A DNA stretch of 64,000 nt from Rhodocyclus gracilis. Its GTDB lineage: Bacteria > Pseudomonadota > Gammaproteobacteria > Burkholderiales > Rhodocyclaceae. The stretch covers positions 124,001 to 188,000 of the forward strand of contig NZ_WIXJ01000003.1 in the NCBI RefSeq assembly GCF_009617575.1. Reading direction: 5' to 3'. Within the stretch, counting starts at the first letter, position 1; each line of letters opens with the position of its first letter. This document shows, piece by piece, positions 16,863 through 32,393 of this stretch. A program made the position numbers and the translations under genes. Under the pieces are notes generated by a model that had not been told where the DNA came from, made no database searches, and worked only from the letters and a program-made list of their open reading frames with translations.

Positions 16863-19025
16863 ATGTCTCAGCCCAGCAATCCCGGTCAGCTTGATTCTTC
16901 GCAACTCGACGCCTGGAAAAAGGCAGCCGCCAAATCGGCGCCCGGCGGCGATGTCGAAGCGTTGACCTGGATGTCGCCCGAAGGGATTGCGGTGAAGCCG
17001 CTCTATACCAAGGCGGATGTGGCCGAGCTGCCGAATGCCGATACGCTGCCGGGCTTTGCGCCCTACGTGCGCGGGCCGCAGGCGACGATGTACTCGGTGC
17101 GTCCGTGGACGATCCGTCAGTACGCCGGCTTCTCGACGGCGGAAGCGTCCAACGCGTTTTATCGCAAGGCGCTGGCGGCTGGCGGTCAGGGCGTGTCGGT
17201 CGCTTTCGACCTGGCGACGCACCGTGGCTACGACTCGGACCACCCGCGCGTGACCGGTGACGTCGGCAAGGCCGGTGTGGCGATCGATTCGATCGAGGAC
17301 ATGAAGATCCTCTTCGACAACATCCCGCTCGACAAAGTCTCGGTGTCGATGACCATGAACGGCGCCGTGCTGCCCGTGCTGGCGGGCTATATCGTTGCCG
17401 CCGAAGAGCAGGGCGTGCCGCGCGAGAAGCTGTCGGGGACCATCCAGAACGACATCCTCAAGGAGTTCATGGTCCGCAATACTTATATCTATCCGCCGAC
17501 GCCGTCTATGCGGATCATTGCGGACATCTTCAAGTACACCTCGGCGAACATGCCGAAGTTCAACTCGATCTCGATTTCCGGCTATCACATCCAGGAAGCC
17601 GGGGCGAATCAGGCAATTGAACTGGCTTTCACGCTGGCCGACGGTCTGGAATACGTACGTACCGGTATCGCCTCGGGGCTTGATGTCGACGAGTTCGCCG
17701 GTCGTCTGTCGTTCTTCTTCGCCATCGGCATGAACTTCTACATGGAAGTCGCCAAGCTGCGGGCGGCGCGTCTGCTGTGGCACCGCATCATGACCCGCTT
17801 CTCGCCGAAGAATCCGAAGTCGATGATGTTGCGCACGCACTGTCAGACCTCGGGCTGGTCGCTCACCGAGCAGGATCCGTACAACAACGTCGTGCGTACG
17901 ACCATCGAGGCGATGGCCGCGGTGTTCGGCGGCACGCAGTCGCTGCACACCAATGCGCTGGACGAAGCGATTGCCCTGCCGACGGAATTCTCCTCGCGCA
18001 TCGCCCGCAACACCCAGCTCGTGATTCAGGAAGAAACCGCCATCACCAAGGTGGTCGATCCCTGGGGTGGCTCCTACATGATGGAATCGCTGACGCAGGA
18101 CATCGCCGATCGGGCCTGGGCCCTCATCGAAGAAGTCGAGACGATGGGTGGTATGACCAAGGCCGTCGAATCCGGCTGGGCGAAGATGAAGGTCGAAGAA
18201 TGTGCCGCCGAAAAGCAGGCGCGTATCGACTCCGGCAAGGACGTCATCGTCGGCGTGAACAAATACCGGCTGGAAAAAGAAGCGCCCATCGAGATTCTCG
18301 ATATCGACAACAACGCCGTGCGCGAAGCGCAAATCGCCCGGCTGCAACAGATTCGCGCCACGCGCGACGCGGCGGCGGTCGAAGCGGCCTTGGCCGATCT
18401 CACCAACTGTGCGGCTGGCGGTGAGGGCAATCTTCTCGATCTGGCCGTCAAGGCCATTCGCCTGCGTGCCACCGTCGGTGAAATTTCCGACGCGCTGGAA
18501 AAGGTCTGGGGCCGTTTCCGGGCGACGACGCAGACGGTTTCCGGGGTTTATGGTGCCGTGCTCGAAGACGACAACGACTGGCAGTCGCTGAAGGCGGAAG
18601 TCGACGCCTTCGCTGAAGAACATGGCCGCCGGCCGCGCGTGATGATCGCCAAGCTCGGTCAGGACGGTCACGACCGTGGCGCGAAGGTGGTTGCCAGCGC
18701 CTTCGCCGACCTCGGCTTCGATATCGACGTCGGCCCGCTCTTCCAGACGCCCGAAGAAGCCGCACGCCAGGCCATCGAAAACGACGTGCACGCCATCGGC
18801 ATGTCGACGCTCGCCGCCGGCCACAAGACGCTGGCGCCGCAACTGATTCAGGCGCTCAAGGACCAGGGGGCCGACGACATCATCGTCTTCGTCGGCGGTG
18901 TCGTGCCGGCGCAGGATTACGCCTTCCTCTTCAAGTCCGGCGTCCGCGCCGTGTTCGGTCCGGGAACGCGCATCGAAGATTCGGCACGGCGCGTGCTCGA
19001 CGAAATCCGCACGCTGCACGACTAG
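16863..19025 (+). CDS. mcm: Methylmalonyl-CoA mutase, single-chain B12-dependent
   Basis: 720 aa from the ATG at 16863, chosen because [15 protein letters not shown] matches the family start and a ribosome site precedes it. The N-terminal TIM barrel holds the substrate signature ([20 protein letters not shown], residues 75-94). The C-terminal Rossmann domain has the base-off B12 motif DGHDRG at 601-606, with His603 as the lower cobalt ligand. It interconverts methylmalonyl-CoA and succinyl-CoA. Length matches the homodimeric/large-subunit form. It heads the operon with meaB, pccB and pccA. Confidence 0.95.
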   Translation: MSQPSNPGQLDSSQLDAWKKAAAKSAPGGDVEALTWMSPEGIAVKPLYTKADVAELPNADTLPGFAPYVRGPQATMYSVRPWTIRQYAGFSTAEASNAFYRKALAAGGQGVSVAFDLATHRGYDSDHPRVTGDVGKAGVAIDSIEDMKILFDNIPLDKVSVSMTMNGAVLPVLAGYIVAAEEQGVPREKLSGTIQNDILKEFMVRNTYIYPPTPSMRIIADIFKYTSANMPKFNSISISGYHIQEAGANQAIELAFTLADGLEYVRTGIASGLDVDEFAGRLSFFFAIGMNFYMEVAKLRAARLLWHRIMTRFSPKNPKSMMLRTHCQTSGWSLTEQDPYNNVVRTTIEAMAAVFGGTQSLHTNALDEAIALPTEFSSRIARNTQLVIQEETAITKVVDPWGGSYMMESLTQDIADRAWALIEEVETMGGMTKAVESGWAKMKVEECAAEKQARIDSGKDVIVGVNKYRLEKEAPIEILDIDNNAVREAQIARLQQIRATRDAAAVEAALADLTNCAAGGEGNLLDLAVKAIRLRATVGEISDALEKVWGRFRATTQTVSGVYGAVLEDDNDWQSLKAEVDAFAEEHGRRPRVMIAKLGQDGHDRGAKVVASAFADLGFDIDVGPLFQTPEEAARQAIENDVHAIGMSTLAAGHKTLAPQLIQALKDQGADDIIVFVGGVVPAQDYAFLFKSGVRAVFGPGTRIEDSARRVLDEIRTLHD

Positions 19026-19040
19026 ACCGGCGCCACCGCC

Positions 19041-20039
19041 GTGTGCGAGACCTCGTCATCGCTGCTGCCGCAGGACCAGGCGCTGGTCGACGGCGTGCTG
19101 GCGCGTGAACGTCGCGCGCTGGCCAAGACGATCACGCTCATCGAGTCGACCCGCGCCGAGCATCAGGAACGCGCGCGGGCGGTCATCGCCGCCCTGCTGC
19201 CGCAGAGCGGGCGCTCGATCCGGGTCGGCATTTCCGGCTCGCCGGGGGCGGGCAAGTCGACCTTCATCGAAGCGCTCGGCACCTTCCTGATCGATGCCGG
19301 GCACCGGCTGGCCGTGCTCGCCGTCGATCCCTCCTCGACGATTTCGGGTGGCTCGATCCTCGGCGACAAGACGCGCATGGAAAGTCTCTGCCAGCGTGAG
19401 GAAGCCTTCATTCGTCCGAGCCCGTCGGCCGGTAGCCTCGGTGGCGTCGCCGAGCGCACGCGCGAGGCCATTCTGGTGTGCGAGGCGGCGGGCTTTGACG
19501 TCATCATCGTCGAGACGGTCGGTGTCGGCCAGAGCGAGACGACGGTGGCCGGCATGGTGGACGCCTTCGTCCTCCTGCAACTGCCCAACGCTGGCGACGA
19601 ATTGCAGGCGATCAAAAAGGGCATCGTCGAAATCGCCGACCTCGTTGTCATCAACAAGGCCGACATCGATCCGCGCGCAGCGGCTATTGCCCGCAGCCAG
19701 ATGCAGATGGCGATGATGATGCTGCGTCCCGCCAGTCACCACTGGCGGCCGCCGGTGCTGACGATCTCGGCACTCAAAAAGGAAGGCATCGCAGCCTTCT
19801 GGGACGAAATCGACCGGTATCAGGCCACGCTCCTCGCCGCAGGCGAGTTTGAAGCGCGCCGTCGCCGGCAGTCGCTCGACTGGATGTGGGCGCAGATCGA
19901 TTCCGGCTTGCGTCAACGTTTTCGCGCGCACCCGGCGGTGCGCGCTTCTCTCGAATCCCTCTCCGTCGCGGTGGCAAGCGGGCGCACAACGCCTTCTTCT
20001 GCTGCGAAAATCCTGCTCGACCACCTGCAGAGCCGCTGA
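19041..20039 (+). CDS. meaB: MeaB/ArgK-type GTPase chaperone of methylmalonyl-CoA mutase
   Basis: 332 aa from a GTG at 19041, 15 nt after mcm. It has G1 GSPGAGKST (residues 66-74), the G3-region [10 protein letters not shown] and G4 NKAD, in the order of the MeaB/ArgK G3E GTPases. MeaB guards the mutase against inactivation and gates loading of adenosylcobalamin. Adjacency to mcm supports that role over the old ArgK kinase name. An ATG alternative does not occur before the conserved core. Confidence 0.92.
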   Translation: MCETSSSLLPQDQALVDGVLARERRALAKTITLIESTRAEHQERARAVIAALLPQSGRSIRVGISGSPGAGKSTFIEALGTFLIDAGHRLAVLAVDPSSTISGGSILGDKTRMESLCQREEAFIRPSPSAGSLGGVAERTREAILVCEAAGFDVIIVETVGVGQSETTVAGMVDAFVLLQLPNAGDELQAIKKGIVEIADLVVINKADIDPRAAAIARSQMQMAMMMLRPASHHWRPPVLTISALKKEGIAAFWDEIDRYQATLLAAGEFEARRRRQSLDWMWAQIDSGLRQRFRAHPAVRASLESLSVAVASGRTTPSSAAKILLDHLQSR

Positions 20040-20076
20040 ACCCGCACTTCGAATCCGAATTACTAGGGAGCACTCC

Positions 20077-21609
<1,533 letters not shown>

Positions 21610-21629
21610 GCCGCGAGAGGACTGGACCC

Positions 21630-23618
<1,989 letters not shown>

Positions 23619-23641
23619 GCCGCGAAAGTCACCTCGCTGCG

Positions 23642-23674
23642 CACCAACGCCGCCTGCGGGCGGCGTTGGTGTTT
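23642..23674. terminator. Terminator hairpin between pccA and the convergent small gene
   Basis: A perfect 13-bp GC-rich stem (CACCAACGCCGCC with its complement), a 4-nt loop and a short TTT on the plus side. It can serve both the pcc operon and the opposing gene. No other feature is seen in 23675-23781. Confidence 0.65.
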
Positions 23675-23781
23675 CTGGCGTGCGGCTTGTGTTTAGGCCG
23701 TGGCTGGGCGGCCTGCAATTTGGCGGACGAACTCCCCGCGAACTCTGGGCGAGTCCCATCCACCCTATCCAGGCGCCTTAT

Positions 23782-24108
23782 CTAGGCGCGGTGGTAGCTC
23801 AGCCAGAACGATTCGCGACAGGTGCTGGCGAAGCTCTGGCGCGCCGGCACGATAGCCGTCGCGGCGGCGCTATCGCCCAGTACCTCGTAGCTGATCCAGC
23901 ATTCGGCGCAGGCCGCTTCGCTGGGGAAAGCGTCCTGTTCGACGGTTTTCCGGACGATCACGCCGTTGTCGAAGCAATAGGTGTGCGTTTCCTTGCGCAC
24001 CTCGAAGCCCTGATCCAGCCAGGATTCGGCGGTCTGCGTCTGGCGCACGATGGCGACCGGGCTGCTCAGCGCGTGAATGGCGCTGACGTAGCTGACCAGC
24101 CGGTCCAT
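23782..24108 (-). CDS. Hypothetical protein, 108 aa
   Basis: I do not recognise this family. The protein is soluble-looking, with no signal peptide or membrane segment. It has three cysteines in the middle (CFDNGVIVRK and a CAEC-type pair, EAACAECWISYEVLG) and one near the end. Composition and codon use match its neighbours, so it is likely a real gene. It is the last of three minus-strand genes (lgt, VOC protein, this one), starting 27 nt after the VOC stop, so it may be co-transcribed with them. Confidence 0.6.
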   Translation of the reverse strand: MDRLVSYVSAIHALSSPVAIVRQTQTAESWLDQGFEVRKETHTYCFDNGVIVRKTVEQDAFPSEAACAECWISYEVLGDSAAATAIVPARQSFASTCRESFWLSYHRA

Positions 24109-24135
24109 CGGGCTCCTCCGGTCGCGTCCGCGCGC

Positions 24136-24618
24136 TTAAGCGTGGCTTGCCGCCAGTTGCGCGAAGGCGGCGACGACTTCCGCCGGCGCTTGCACGAGCT
24201 CGATCAGCACGCCTTCGCCGGCAATCGGGAATTCGTCGTTCGCCTTCGGGTGCAGGAAGGTGATGTCAAAGCCGGCGGCGCCCCGGCGAATGCCGCCGGG
24301 GGCGAAGCGCACGCCTTGCGCCGTCAGCCATTCGACGGCGGCGGGCAGGTCGTCGATCCACAGGCCGACGTGGTTGAGCGGCGTGGCGTGTACGGCGGGC
24401 TTCTTGTCGGCATCGAGCGGCTGCATCAGGTCGACTTCGACCTTGAAGGGGCCGCTGCCGATGGCGGCGATGTCCTCGTCGACGTTCTCGCGCTCGCTGA
24501 CGAAATTGCCGGTGATCTCCAGCCCCAGCATGTCGATCCAGAGCCGGCGCAGGCGGGTCTTGTCCGGGCCGCCGATGGCGATTTGCTGGATACCGAGAAC
24601 CTTGAACGGGCGCTTCAT
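24136..24618 (-). CDS. VOC-fold protein, candidate methylmalonyl-CoA epimerase
   Basis: 160 aa, two VOC half-motifs. The second half resembles methylmalonyl-CoA epimerase: [11 protein letters not shown] (His83) and FLHPK...[10 protein letters not shown] (Glu140). At the first metal position, where epimerases have His in a DHVA motif, this protein has Gln12 (IQQIAIGG), and at the second, Asp63 or Glu61 stands where Gln is usual. So it may be an epimerase with altered ligands or another VOC enzyme (a lactoylglutathione-lyase annotation is common for such proteins). Location next to mcm/pcc favours the epimerase. Start overlaps lgt by ATGA (24615-24618). Confidence 0.65.
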   Translation of the reverse strand: MKRPFKVLGIQQIAIGGPDKTRLRRLWIDMLGLEITGNFVSERENVDEDIAAIGSGPFKVEVDLMQPLDADKKPAVHATPLNHVGLWIDDLPAAVEWLTAQGVRFAPGGIRRGAAGFDITFLHPKANDEFPIAGEGVLIELVQAPAEVVAAFAQLAASHA

Positions 24619-25415
24619 TGTGACTCCTTGCGAGCGGAATAGATAAAGAGAGCGATGCCGATGACGATCATCGGCAAGGACAGCCATTGCCCCATGCTGA
24701 TCGTGTAGGACTGGCCGAAAATGCCGTCGTCGGGTGTGCGGAAATATTCGGCGACGAAGCGGAAAACGCCGTAGCCGATGAGAAAGAACGCCGACACCGC
24801 GCCACAGGGGCGCTCGCGCCGGGCGAACAGCCAGAGCAGGCAAAACAGCGTGATGCCTTCGAGCCCCGCCTGATACAGCTGCGACGGATGACGTGGCAAC
24901 AGGTCGACCTGCGGGAAAACCATCGCCCAGGGCAGGCTGGGGTCGGCGACGCGTCCCCACAGTTCGCCATTGATGAAATTGCCGAGCCGCCCGGCGGCGA
25001 GGCCGAGGGGCACCAGCGGGGCGATGAAATCGGTGATCTCCAGCCAGCGGCGCCCCGTTTTGCGCGCGTAGAGCGTCATCGCCACCAAGACGCCGAGGAA
25101 ACCGCCGTGAAAGGACATGCCGCCCTTCCAGACGGCGAGCATTTCCAGCGGATTGGCGAAGTAGTAGCCGGGGTCGTAGAAAACGATCTGGCCAAGTCGA
25201 CCGCCGATGACGACGCCGAGGACGCCGTAAAAGAGCAGATCGTCGAGTTGCGTGACCGACCAGCCGGCGCGCACCAGTCCGGGGTGGTTCTGGATGCGCA
25301 GACGCCCCAACCACCAGAACTGGATGAAGGCGAGGAGGTACATGAGACCGTACCAGCGCACCGCCAGCGGGCCGAGCGAAAAGGCGATGGGGTCGAACTG
25401 CGGATGAACGAGCAT
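24615..25415 (-). CDS. lgt: Phosphatidylglycerol-prolipoprotein diacylglyceryl transferase
   Basis: 266 aa from the ATG at 25415 ([23 protein letters not shown]); 12 residues upstream in frame are basic and unlikely to be translated. Seven membrane helices. The Lgt signature [22 protein letters not shown] and [12 protein letters not shown] are present. It adds diacylglycerol to the lipobox cysteine of prolipoproteins, such as the LivK lipoprotein in this window. Confidence 0.95.
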   Translation of the reverse strand: MLVHPQFDPIAFSLGPLAVRWYGLMYLLAFIQFWWLGRLRIQNHPGLVRAGWSVTQLDDLLFYGVLGVVIGGRLGQIVFYDPGYYFANPLEMLAVWKGGMSFHGGFLGVLVAMTLYARKTGRRWLEITDFIAPLVPLGLAAGRLGNFINGELWGRVADPSLPWAMVFPQVDLLPRHPSQLYQAGLEGITLFCLLWLFARRERPCGAVSAFFLIGYGVFRFVAEYFRTPDDGIFGQSYTISMGQWLSLPMIVIGIALFIYSARKESQ

Positions 25416-25561
25416 GCGGGCGGGGTGTCGAAACGCGCGCCGTCGCCGCATTGGGCGAGTCGCGTCGTTCGGCCAGGAAAGAATGCCGGAATTTTAACGC
25501 AGAGCGGGGCTGGCCGTCCGACCCCGCGTCCCACCGTCCGTCTTTGAGTTTCTGCCCCGTC

Positions 25562-27373
25562 ATGTCTTCGATCACTCCCGCCGTGCCCGATCTCACGCCA
25601 GTTTCCGTGTCGCCGGTGTCTCGTGATGCCTCTGCTGACGTTTCGCCTGCTTCTCCCGCTTCGGCGGCGGAGACGGCTGCCGAGCGAGTGGCGAACGCCG
25701 GGGCAGAGAAGGCAGCGTGGAAAGGCGCGGAGATAGCCGCAGAAAAAGGCGCAGGGAAGGTCGCGGAGCACGCGCGCGCCTCCCGTCGCCTCGTCTGCGC
25801 CGTCGCGCTCATCGCCGTGCTGGGCTTGTGTGTCGTCAGCAGTTACTTCCTGCGTCTCGCAGACGGCGTCAAGGTGACGAGCGTCAGCATCGGCGGTACT
25901 CCGGCGACCATTTTTGCGCCGGCCTCCGGTCTGCGGGCGCCGGTGGTGGTGATCGCGCACGGCTTTGCCGGCTCGCAACAGCTGATGCAGTCCTTCGCCA
26001 TGACGCTGGCGCATCAGGGCTACGTCGCGCTGTCCTTCGATTTTCCCGGCCATGGCCGCAATCCGCGTCCGCTGGCGGGCGGCAATAGCGACCTTGATGC
26101 CAGCACCCGCGCGCTCCTGAGCTCGCTCAGCGAGGTCGTCGATTACGCGCGCACGCTGCCGCAAGGCGACGGACATCTCGCCCTCGTCGGTCATTCGATG
26201 GCGTCGGACATCGTCATCCGCTACGCCCGCGAACATAGCGATGTGGATGCGACGGTCGCCGTGTCGGCGTTTTCGCATGCGGTGGACGCAACGCGACCGA
26301 AGAATCTGCTGATCGTCTACGGCGCGCTGGAGCCGGAAATGCTGCACGACGAAGGGCGGCGCATGTTGGCGCAGTCGCTGCCCTCGGCGCGCATGGAGGA
26401 TGCGCCGCTGCGCAGCACGCTCGGCGATTTCCCGCAGGGGACGGCGCGCCGTCTGGTATTCGCGCAAGGGGTCGAGCACGTGGCTGTGATCTTCAGCCGC
26501 GAGACCCTGTCGGAAACCGCCGACTGGTTCAACCACGCCTTCGCCCGATCCGGCAGCCCCTTCGTCGATGCCCGCGGCGGCGTGATCGGCTTGCTCTATC
26601 TGTCCCTGTTGCTGCTCGCCTGGCCGCTCGCGCAACTGCTGCCGCGTCTGTCGCCGACGCCGCTGGGCGCGTCGCTGTCCTGGCGCGAGGCGCTGCCGGT
26701 GATCCTGCTGCCGGCGGTGGCGACGCCGCTTTTGCTGGCGCATACCTCGACGGACGTCTTGCCCTTGCTCCTCGGCGGCTATCTGGTGCAGCACTTCGCG
26801 CTATACGGCGTGCTGACGGCACTGACGGCCTGGTGGGTGGTGCGCCGCCGACCGGGGGGCACTCTGTCGCCCTCCGCATCGTCGGCTGTCGCGCCGCTCG
26901 TGTCGCGCGTCACGTCCTCCTTCTCACGCCACGGGCCGTGGGCCTTGTGCGTGTCGACGCTGCTGGCGACCGGCTATTGCCTTTTTGCCGTCGGCTTGCC
27001 GACGGGCGCCTGGGTCTCGAATTTCCTGCCAGAGAGTGGCCGGGCGCCGCTCATCGCCGCGTTGCTGGCGGGCGCCTTGCCGTATTTCGTCGTCGATGAA
27101 TGGGTGACGCGTGGCGTGCAACAGCGGCGCGGCGTGCATTTCGCCAGCAAGCTCGCCTTCATCGTTTCGCTGATGCTGGCGGTGCTGGTGAACGTGTCGA
27201 CGCTGTTTTTCCTCGTCATCATCATTCCGGTGATCCTCGCGCTCTTTCTGTTTTATGGCCTGATCAGCGAGTGGGCGTATCGGCGGAGCGGTCAGCCGCT
27301 GGTGGGGGCCATCGCCAGCGCTGTCACTTTCGCCTGGTTCACCGCCGTCAGTTTTCCGGTCATGCAGAGGTAA
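25562..27373 (+). CDS. Alpha/beta hydrolase fused to a C-terminal multi-spanning membrane domain
   Basis: 603 aa from the ATG at 25562 (the frame is open from 25451). A hydrophilic Ala/Glu-rich N-terminus (to about 75) precedes a membrane helix (77-97) and a periplasm-facing alpha/beta hydrolase domain with oxyanion motif HGFAG (133-137), nucleophile elbow GHSMA (Ser212) and a likely catalytic His in GVEHVAVIF. From about residue 345 onward there are roughly six or more hydrophobic helices. The substrate is unknown. A membrane-anchored esterase or lipase is the cautious call. It stands alone, divergent from lgt and before ilvD. Confidence 0.75.
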   Translation: MSSITPAVPDLTPVSVSPVSRDASADVSPASPASAAETAAERVANAGAEKAAWKGAEIAAEKGAGKVAEHARASRRLVCAVALIAVLGLCVVSSYFLRLADGVKVTSVSIGGTPATIFAPASGLRAPVVVIAHGFAGSQQLMQSFAMTLAHQGYVALSFDFPGHGRNPRPLAGGNSDLDASTRALLSSLSEVVDYARTLPQGDGHLALVGHSMASDIVIRYAREHSDVDATVAVSAFSHAVDATRPKNLLIVYGALEPEMLHDEGRRMLAQSLPSARMEDAPLRSTLGDFPQGTARRLVFAQGVEHVAVIFSRETLSETADWFNHAFARSGSPFVDARGGVIGLLYLSLLLLAWPLAQLLPRLSPTPLGASLSWREALPVILLPAVATPLLLAHTSTDVLPLLLGGYLVQHFALYGVLTALTAWWVVRRRPGGTLSPSASSAVAPLVSRVTSSFSRHGPWALCVSTLLATGYCLFAVGLPTGAWVSNFLPESGRAPLIAALLAGALPYFVVDEWVTRGVQQRRGVHFASKLAFIVSLMLAVLVNVSTLFFLVIIIPVILALFLFYGLISEWAYRRSGQPLVGAIASAVTFAWFTAVSFPVMQR

Positions 27374-27501
27374 TGCGCCGGCCATGTCGTAGTCCTCGAC
27401 ACGGGGGCCGCCGCCCCGGCGGGCGCTGAGTTCGGTAGAATTCGGGCTTCCCCGCGCCGCGCTGCTGCCGCGCCAATGACATATTGTTTCGGAGTTCAGC
27501 C

Positions 27502-29355
27502 ATGCCTGCCTATCGTTCCCGCACCTCGACCCACGGTCGCAACATGGCCGGCGCGCGCGCTTTGTGGCGTGCCACCGGCGTCAAGGAAGGCGATTTCGGC
27601 AAGCCGATCATTGCCGTCGTCAATTCCTTCACGCAGTTCGTGCCGGGGCACGTGCATCTGAAGGATCTCGGCCAGCTGGTGGCGCGCGAGATCGAGGCGG
27701 CCGGCGGCATCGCCAAGGAATTCAACACCATCGCCATCGACGACGGCATCGCCATGGGCCACGACGGCATGCTCTATTCGCTGCCTTCTCGCGACCTGAT
27801 CGCCGACTCGGTCGAGTACATGGTCAACGCGCACTGCGCCGACGCCATGGTGTGCATCTCCAACTGCGACAAGATCACGCCGGGAATGCTGATGGCGGCG
27901 ATGCGCGTGAACATCCCGACGATCTTCGTCTCCGGTGGGCCGATGGAGGCCGGCAAGGTCGAATGGCAGGGCAAGACCATCGCCGTCGACCTGATCGACG
28001 CCATGATCAAGGCCGGCGACAGCAAGGTGTCCGATGCCGAACTCGATCAGTTCGAACGCTCCGCCTGCCCGACCTGCGGCTCGTGCTCCGGCATGTTCAC
28101 CGCCAATTCGATGAACTGCCTGACCGAAGCCCTTGGCCTCTCGCTGCCCGGCAACGGCACCATCGTCGCCACGCACTTCGACCGCAAGGGGCTCTTCCTC
28201 GAAGCTGGCCGCCGCATCGTCGAACTCTGTCAGCGCTGGTACGAACAGGACGACGCGACGGTACTGCCGCGCGCCATCGCCGGCCGCGCCGCCTTTGAAA
28301 ACGCCATGGCGCTCGACGTGGCGATGGGCGGTTCGACCAATACCGTGTTGCACCTGCTGGCGGCGGCGCAGGAAGCCGGCGTCGATTTCACCATGGCCGA
28401 CATCGACCGCATCTCGCGCCGCGTGCCCTGCCTGTGCAAGGTGGCACCGGCGACGCAGCAGTACCACATCGAGGATGTGCATCGTGCCGGCGGCGTCTTC
28501 GGCATTCTTGGCGAACTCGACCGGGCCGGCCTCTTGCATCGCGATACGCCGACCGTTCACACCAAGACGCTCGGCGAGGCGCTCGATGTCTGGGATGCGA
28601 TGCGCGCCCACGATCTGCGCATTTTCGAGTTTTACCGCGCCGCGCCCGGCGGTGTGCCGACGCAGCAGGCGTTTTCGCAGGAGCGGCGCTATCCGGAGCT
28701 GGATCTGGATCGTACGCAGGGCTGCATTCGCGATTTCGCCAACGCCTATACCCGCGAGGGCGGCCTTGCCGTGCTCTACGGCAACATTGCCGAAAACGGC
28801 TGTATCGTCAAAACCGCCGGCGTCGACGCCAGCATCTGGCACTTCTCCGGGCGTGCCCGCGTCTTCGAGAGCCAGGATGCGGCGGTCGAAGCGATTCTGG
28901 GCGATACGGTCGTTGCCGGCGACGTCGTCGTCATTCGCTACGAAGGGCCAAAGGGCGGGCCGGGCATGCAGGAAATGCTCTACCCGACTTCCTTCCTCAA
29001 GTCGAAGGGGCTCGGCAAAGCCTGCGCCTTGCTCACCGACGGCCGTTTCTCCGGTGGCACATCGGGCCTGTCGATTGGCCACGCCTCCCCGGAAGCCGCC
29101 GATGGCGGCGCCATCGGCCTCGTCGAGGAAGGCGACACGATCGAGATCGACATCCCCAATCGCAGCATCCGGCTCGCCGTCGCCGACGAAGAACTGGCGC
29201 GTCGGCGCACGCAGATGGAAGCGCGCGGCGACGCCGCCTGGCAGCCACTCAAGCGGCAACGCGTCGTCTCGCCGGCACTGCAAGCCTACGCGCTGATGGC
29301 GACCTCCGCCGACCGCGGCGCCGTGCGTGACGTGACGCAGATTCGCCGCCGCTAG
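27502..29355 (+). CDS. ilvD: Dihydroxy-acid dehydratase IlvD
   Basis: 617 aa from the ATG at 27502 with CGGAG upstream. The Fe-S ligand motifs [11 protein letters not shown] and [15 protein letters not shown] are present, as is the C-terminal [20 protein letters not shown]. It dehydrates dihydroxy acids in valine, isoleucine and pantothenate synthesis. The length is that of the E. coli-type [4Fe-4S] enzyme. Likely monocistronic. Confidence 0.96.
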   Translation: MPAYRSRTSTHGRNMAGARALWRATGVKEGDFGKPIIAVVNSFTQFVPGHVHLKDLGQLVAREIEAAGGIAKEFNTIAIDDGIAMGHDGMLYSLPSRDLIADSVEYMVNAHCADAMVCISNCDKITPGMLMAAMRVNIPTIFVSGGPMEAGKVEWQGKTIAVDLIDAMIKAGDSKVSDAELDQFERSACPTCGSCSGMFTANSMNCLTEALGLSLPGNGTIVATHFDRKGLFLEAGRRIVELCQRWYEQDDATVLPRAIAGRAAFENAMALDVAMGGSTNTVLHLLAAAQEAGVDFTMADIDRISRRVPCLCKVAPATQQYHIEDVHRAGGVFGILGELDRAGLLHRDTPTVHTKTLGEALDVWDAMRAHDLRIFEFYRAAPGGVPTQQAFSQERRYPELDLDRTQGCIRDFANAYTREGGLAVLYGNIAENGCIVKTAGVDASIWHFSGRARVFESQDAAVEAILGDTVVAGDVVVIRYEGPKGGPGMQEMLYPTSFLKSKGLGKACALLTDGRFSGGTSGLSIGHASPEAADGGAIGLVEEGDTIEIDIPNRSIRLAVADEELARRRTQMEARGDAAWQPLKRQRVVSPALQAYALMATSADRGAVRDVTQIRRR

Positions 29356-29615
29356 ACGGTCGCGCTTCGCTAAGCTCTGCTGAAGTTCTCCAGAGTTCTC
29401 TGACGTTCGCTCCCGCTGCACCCGCTACGCAGCTTATTGAGCCCTCCGCGGTGTTGCGTGCCTGACGCCTTCGGGCGTCGGCGCGCCGGCAGAGCCGCTG
29501 GCGTAATACGACCACTCCGGCACGGTCGAGTACGCCGGCGGGAACTCCCCCTGGCTCGCTACCGTCGACGAAAAAGCGTGGGTATTTCCCCGCGCCGTCA
29601 CTGACGGAGCCGCCG

Positions 29616-31763
<2,148 letters not shown>

Positions 31764-31802
31764 TATCCGCGCGTTTCAAACCTATTACTTACGGAGTTCT
31801 CG

Positions 31803-32144
31803 ATGAAAGCCATTTACGTTTCGCTACTCGTCGCGGCCGGCCTCGTTTCGGCCAGCGCACAAGCAGCCGACGAATCCGCGCTCGCCCAGACCAAGGGTTG
31901 TCTGGCCTGCCACAATCCGGAAAAGAAGGTCGTTGGCCCGGCGTACGGTTGGGTTGCGAAGAAGTACGCCGGCCAAGCCGGTGCAGAAGCCAAGCTCGTC
32001 GCCAAGGTGATGGCGGGCGGCCAAGGCGTCTGGGCGAAGCAACTGGGCGCCGAGATCCCGATGCCGGCTAATAACGTGACCAAGGAAGAAGCAACGCGCC
32101 TGGTCAAGTGGGTGCTGAGCCTGAAGCAAATCGATTACAAGTGA
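31803..32144 (+). CDS. Small class I cytochrome c (c551/c552-like)
   Basis: 113 aa. Signal peptide 1-21 (cut after AQA), haem motif CLACH (Cys33, Cys36, His37), and a likely sixth ligand Met87 in EIPMPANN. Mature size of about 92 aa fits a periplasmic electron shuttle. The name c551 is by fold, the redox partner is unknown. Its maturation needs the Ccm system encoded at the left of the window. ACGGAG is the ribosome site and a strong terminator follows. Confidence 0.92.
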   Translation: MKAIYVSLLVAAGLVSASAQAADESALAQTKGCLACHNPEKKVVGPAYGWVAKKYAGQAGAEAKLVAKVMAGGQGVWAKQLGAEIPMPANNVTKEEATRLVKWVLSLKQIDYK

Positions 32145-32161
32145 GCCCGTTTCGCTTGTAG

Positions 32162-32188
32162 AAGCCGGCCTCGGGCCGGCTTTTTTTT
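32162..32188 (+). terminator. Rho-independent terminator after the cytochrome c gene
   Basis: A 9-bp stem AAGCCGGCC/GGCCGGCTT with a 3-nt loop, then a run of Ts (TTTTTT). Classic intrinsic terminator. Confidence 0.93.
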
Positions 32189-32190
32189 GG

Positions 32191-32206
32191 GCACCGATTT
32201 TGTGCG
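32191..32206. promoter_or_regulatory. NtrC-like site 1 upstream of livK
   Basis: GCACCGATTTTGTGCG: GCAC-N7-GTGC half-sites with the spacing of NtrC enhancer boxes. An identical 16-mer follows at 32246, 55 bp downstream. Confidence 0.45.
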
Positions 32207-32245
32207 CCCTGTTTGGAATGGCCCTGCATTGCGTTGGTTTTTGGC

Positions 32246-32261
32246 GCACCGATTTTGTGCG
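32246..32261. promoter_or_regulatory. NtrC-like site 2 upstream of livK
   Basis: Second exact copy of the 16-mer found at 32191, 133 nt before the livK ATG. No good sigma-54 promoter (GG-N10-GC) was found between it and livK. TGGCCCTGCATTGC near 32219 has 9 rather than 10 nt between GG and GC. Confidence 0.45.
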
Positions 32262-32393
32262 TCATGATTTCTGCGTTATTTGTCGATGAATGCCCCTGTT
32301 CGTCGTATTGACAAGGCATCACCCGCTCCGCAGAATCGGCCGCTGAATTTCATTTTCCTTCATCGAATCACCCTTTCCCCTGGAGGTAACGTC

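Noticed and set aside
16584-19019. An 811-codon open frame on the minus strand opposite methylmalonyl-CoA mutase
   Set aside because: Antisense shadow: no recognisable domain, His/Arg-rich, while the plus strand encodes a complete mutase with all motifs.
32219-32233. TGGCCCTGCATTGCG as a sigma-54 promoter for livK
   Set aside because: Only 9 nt separate GG and GC (10 are needed) and it lies between, not downstream of, the two NtrC-like boxes.
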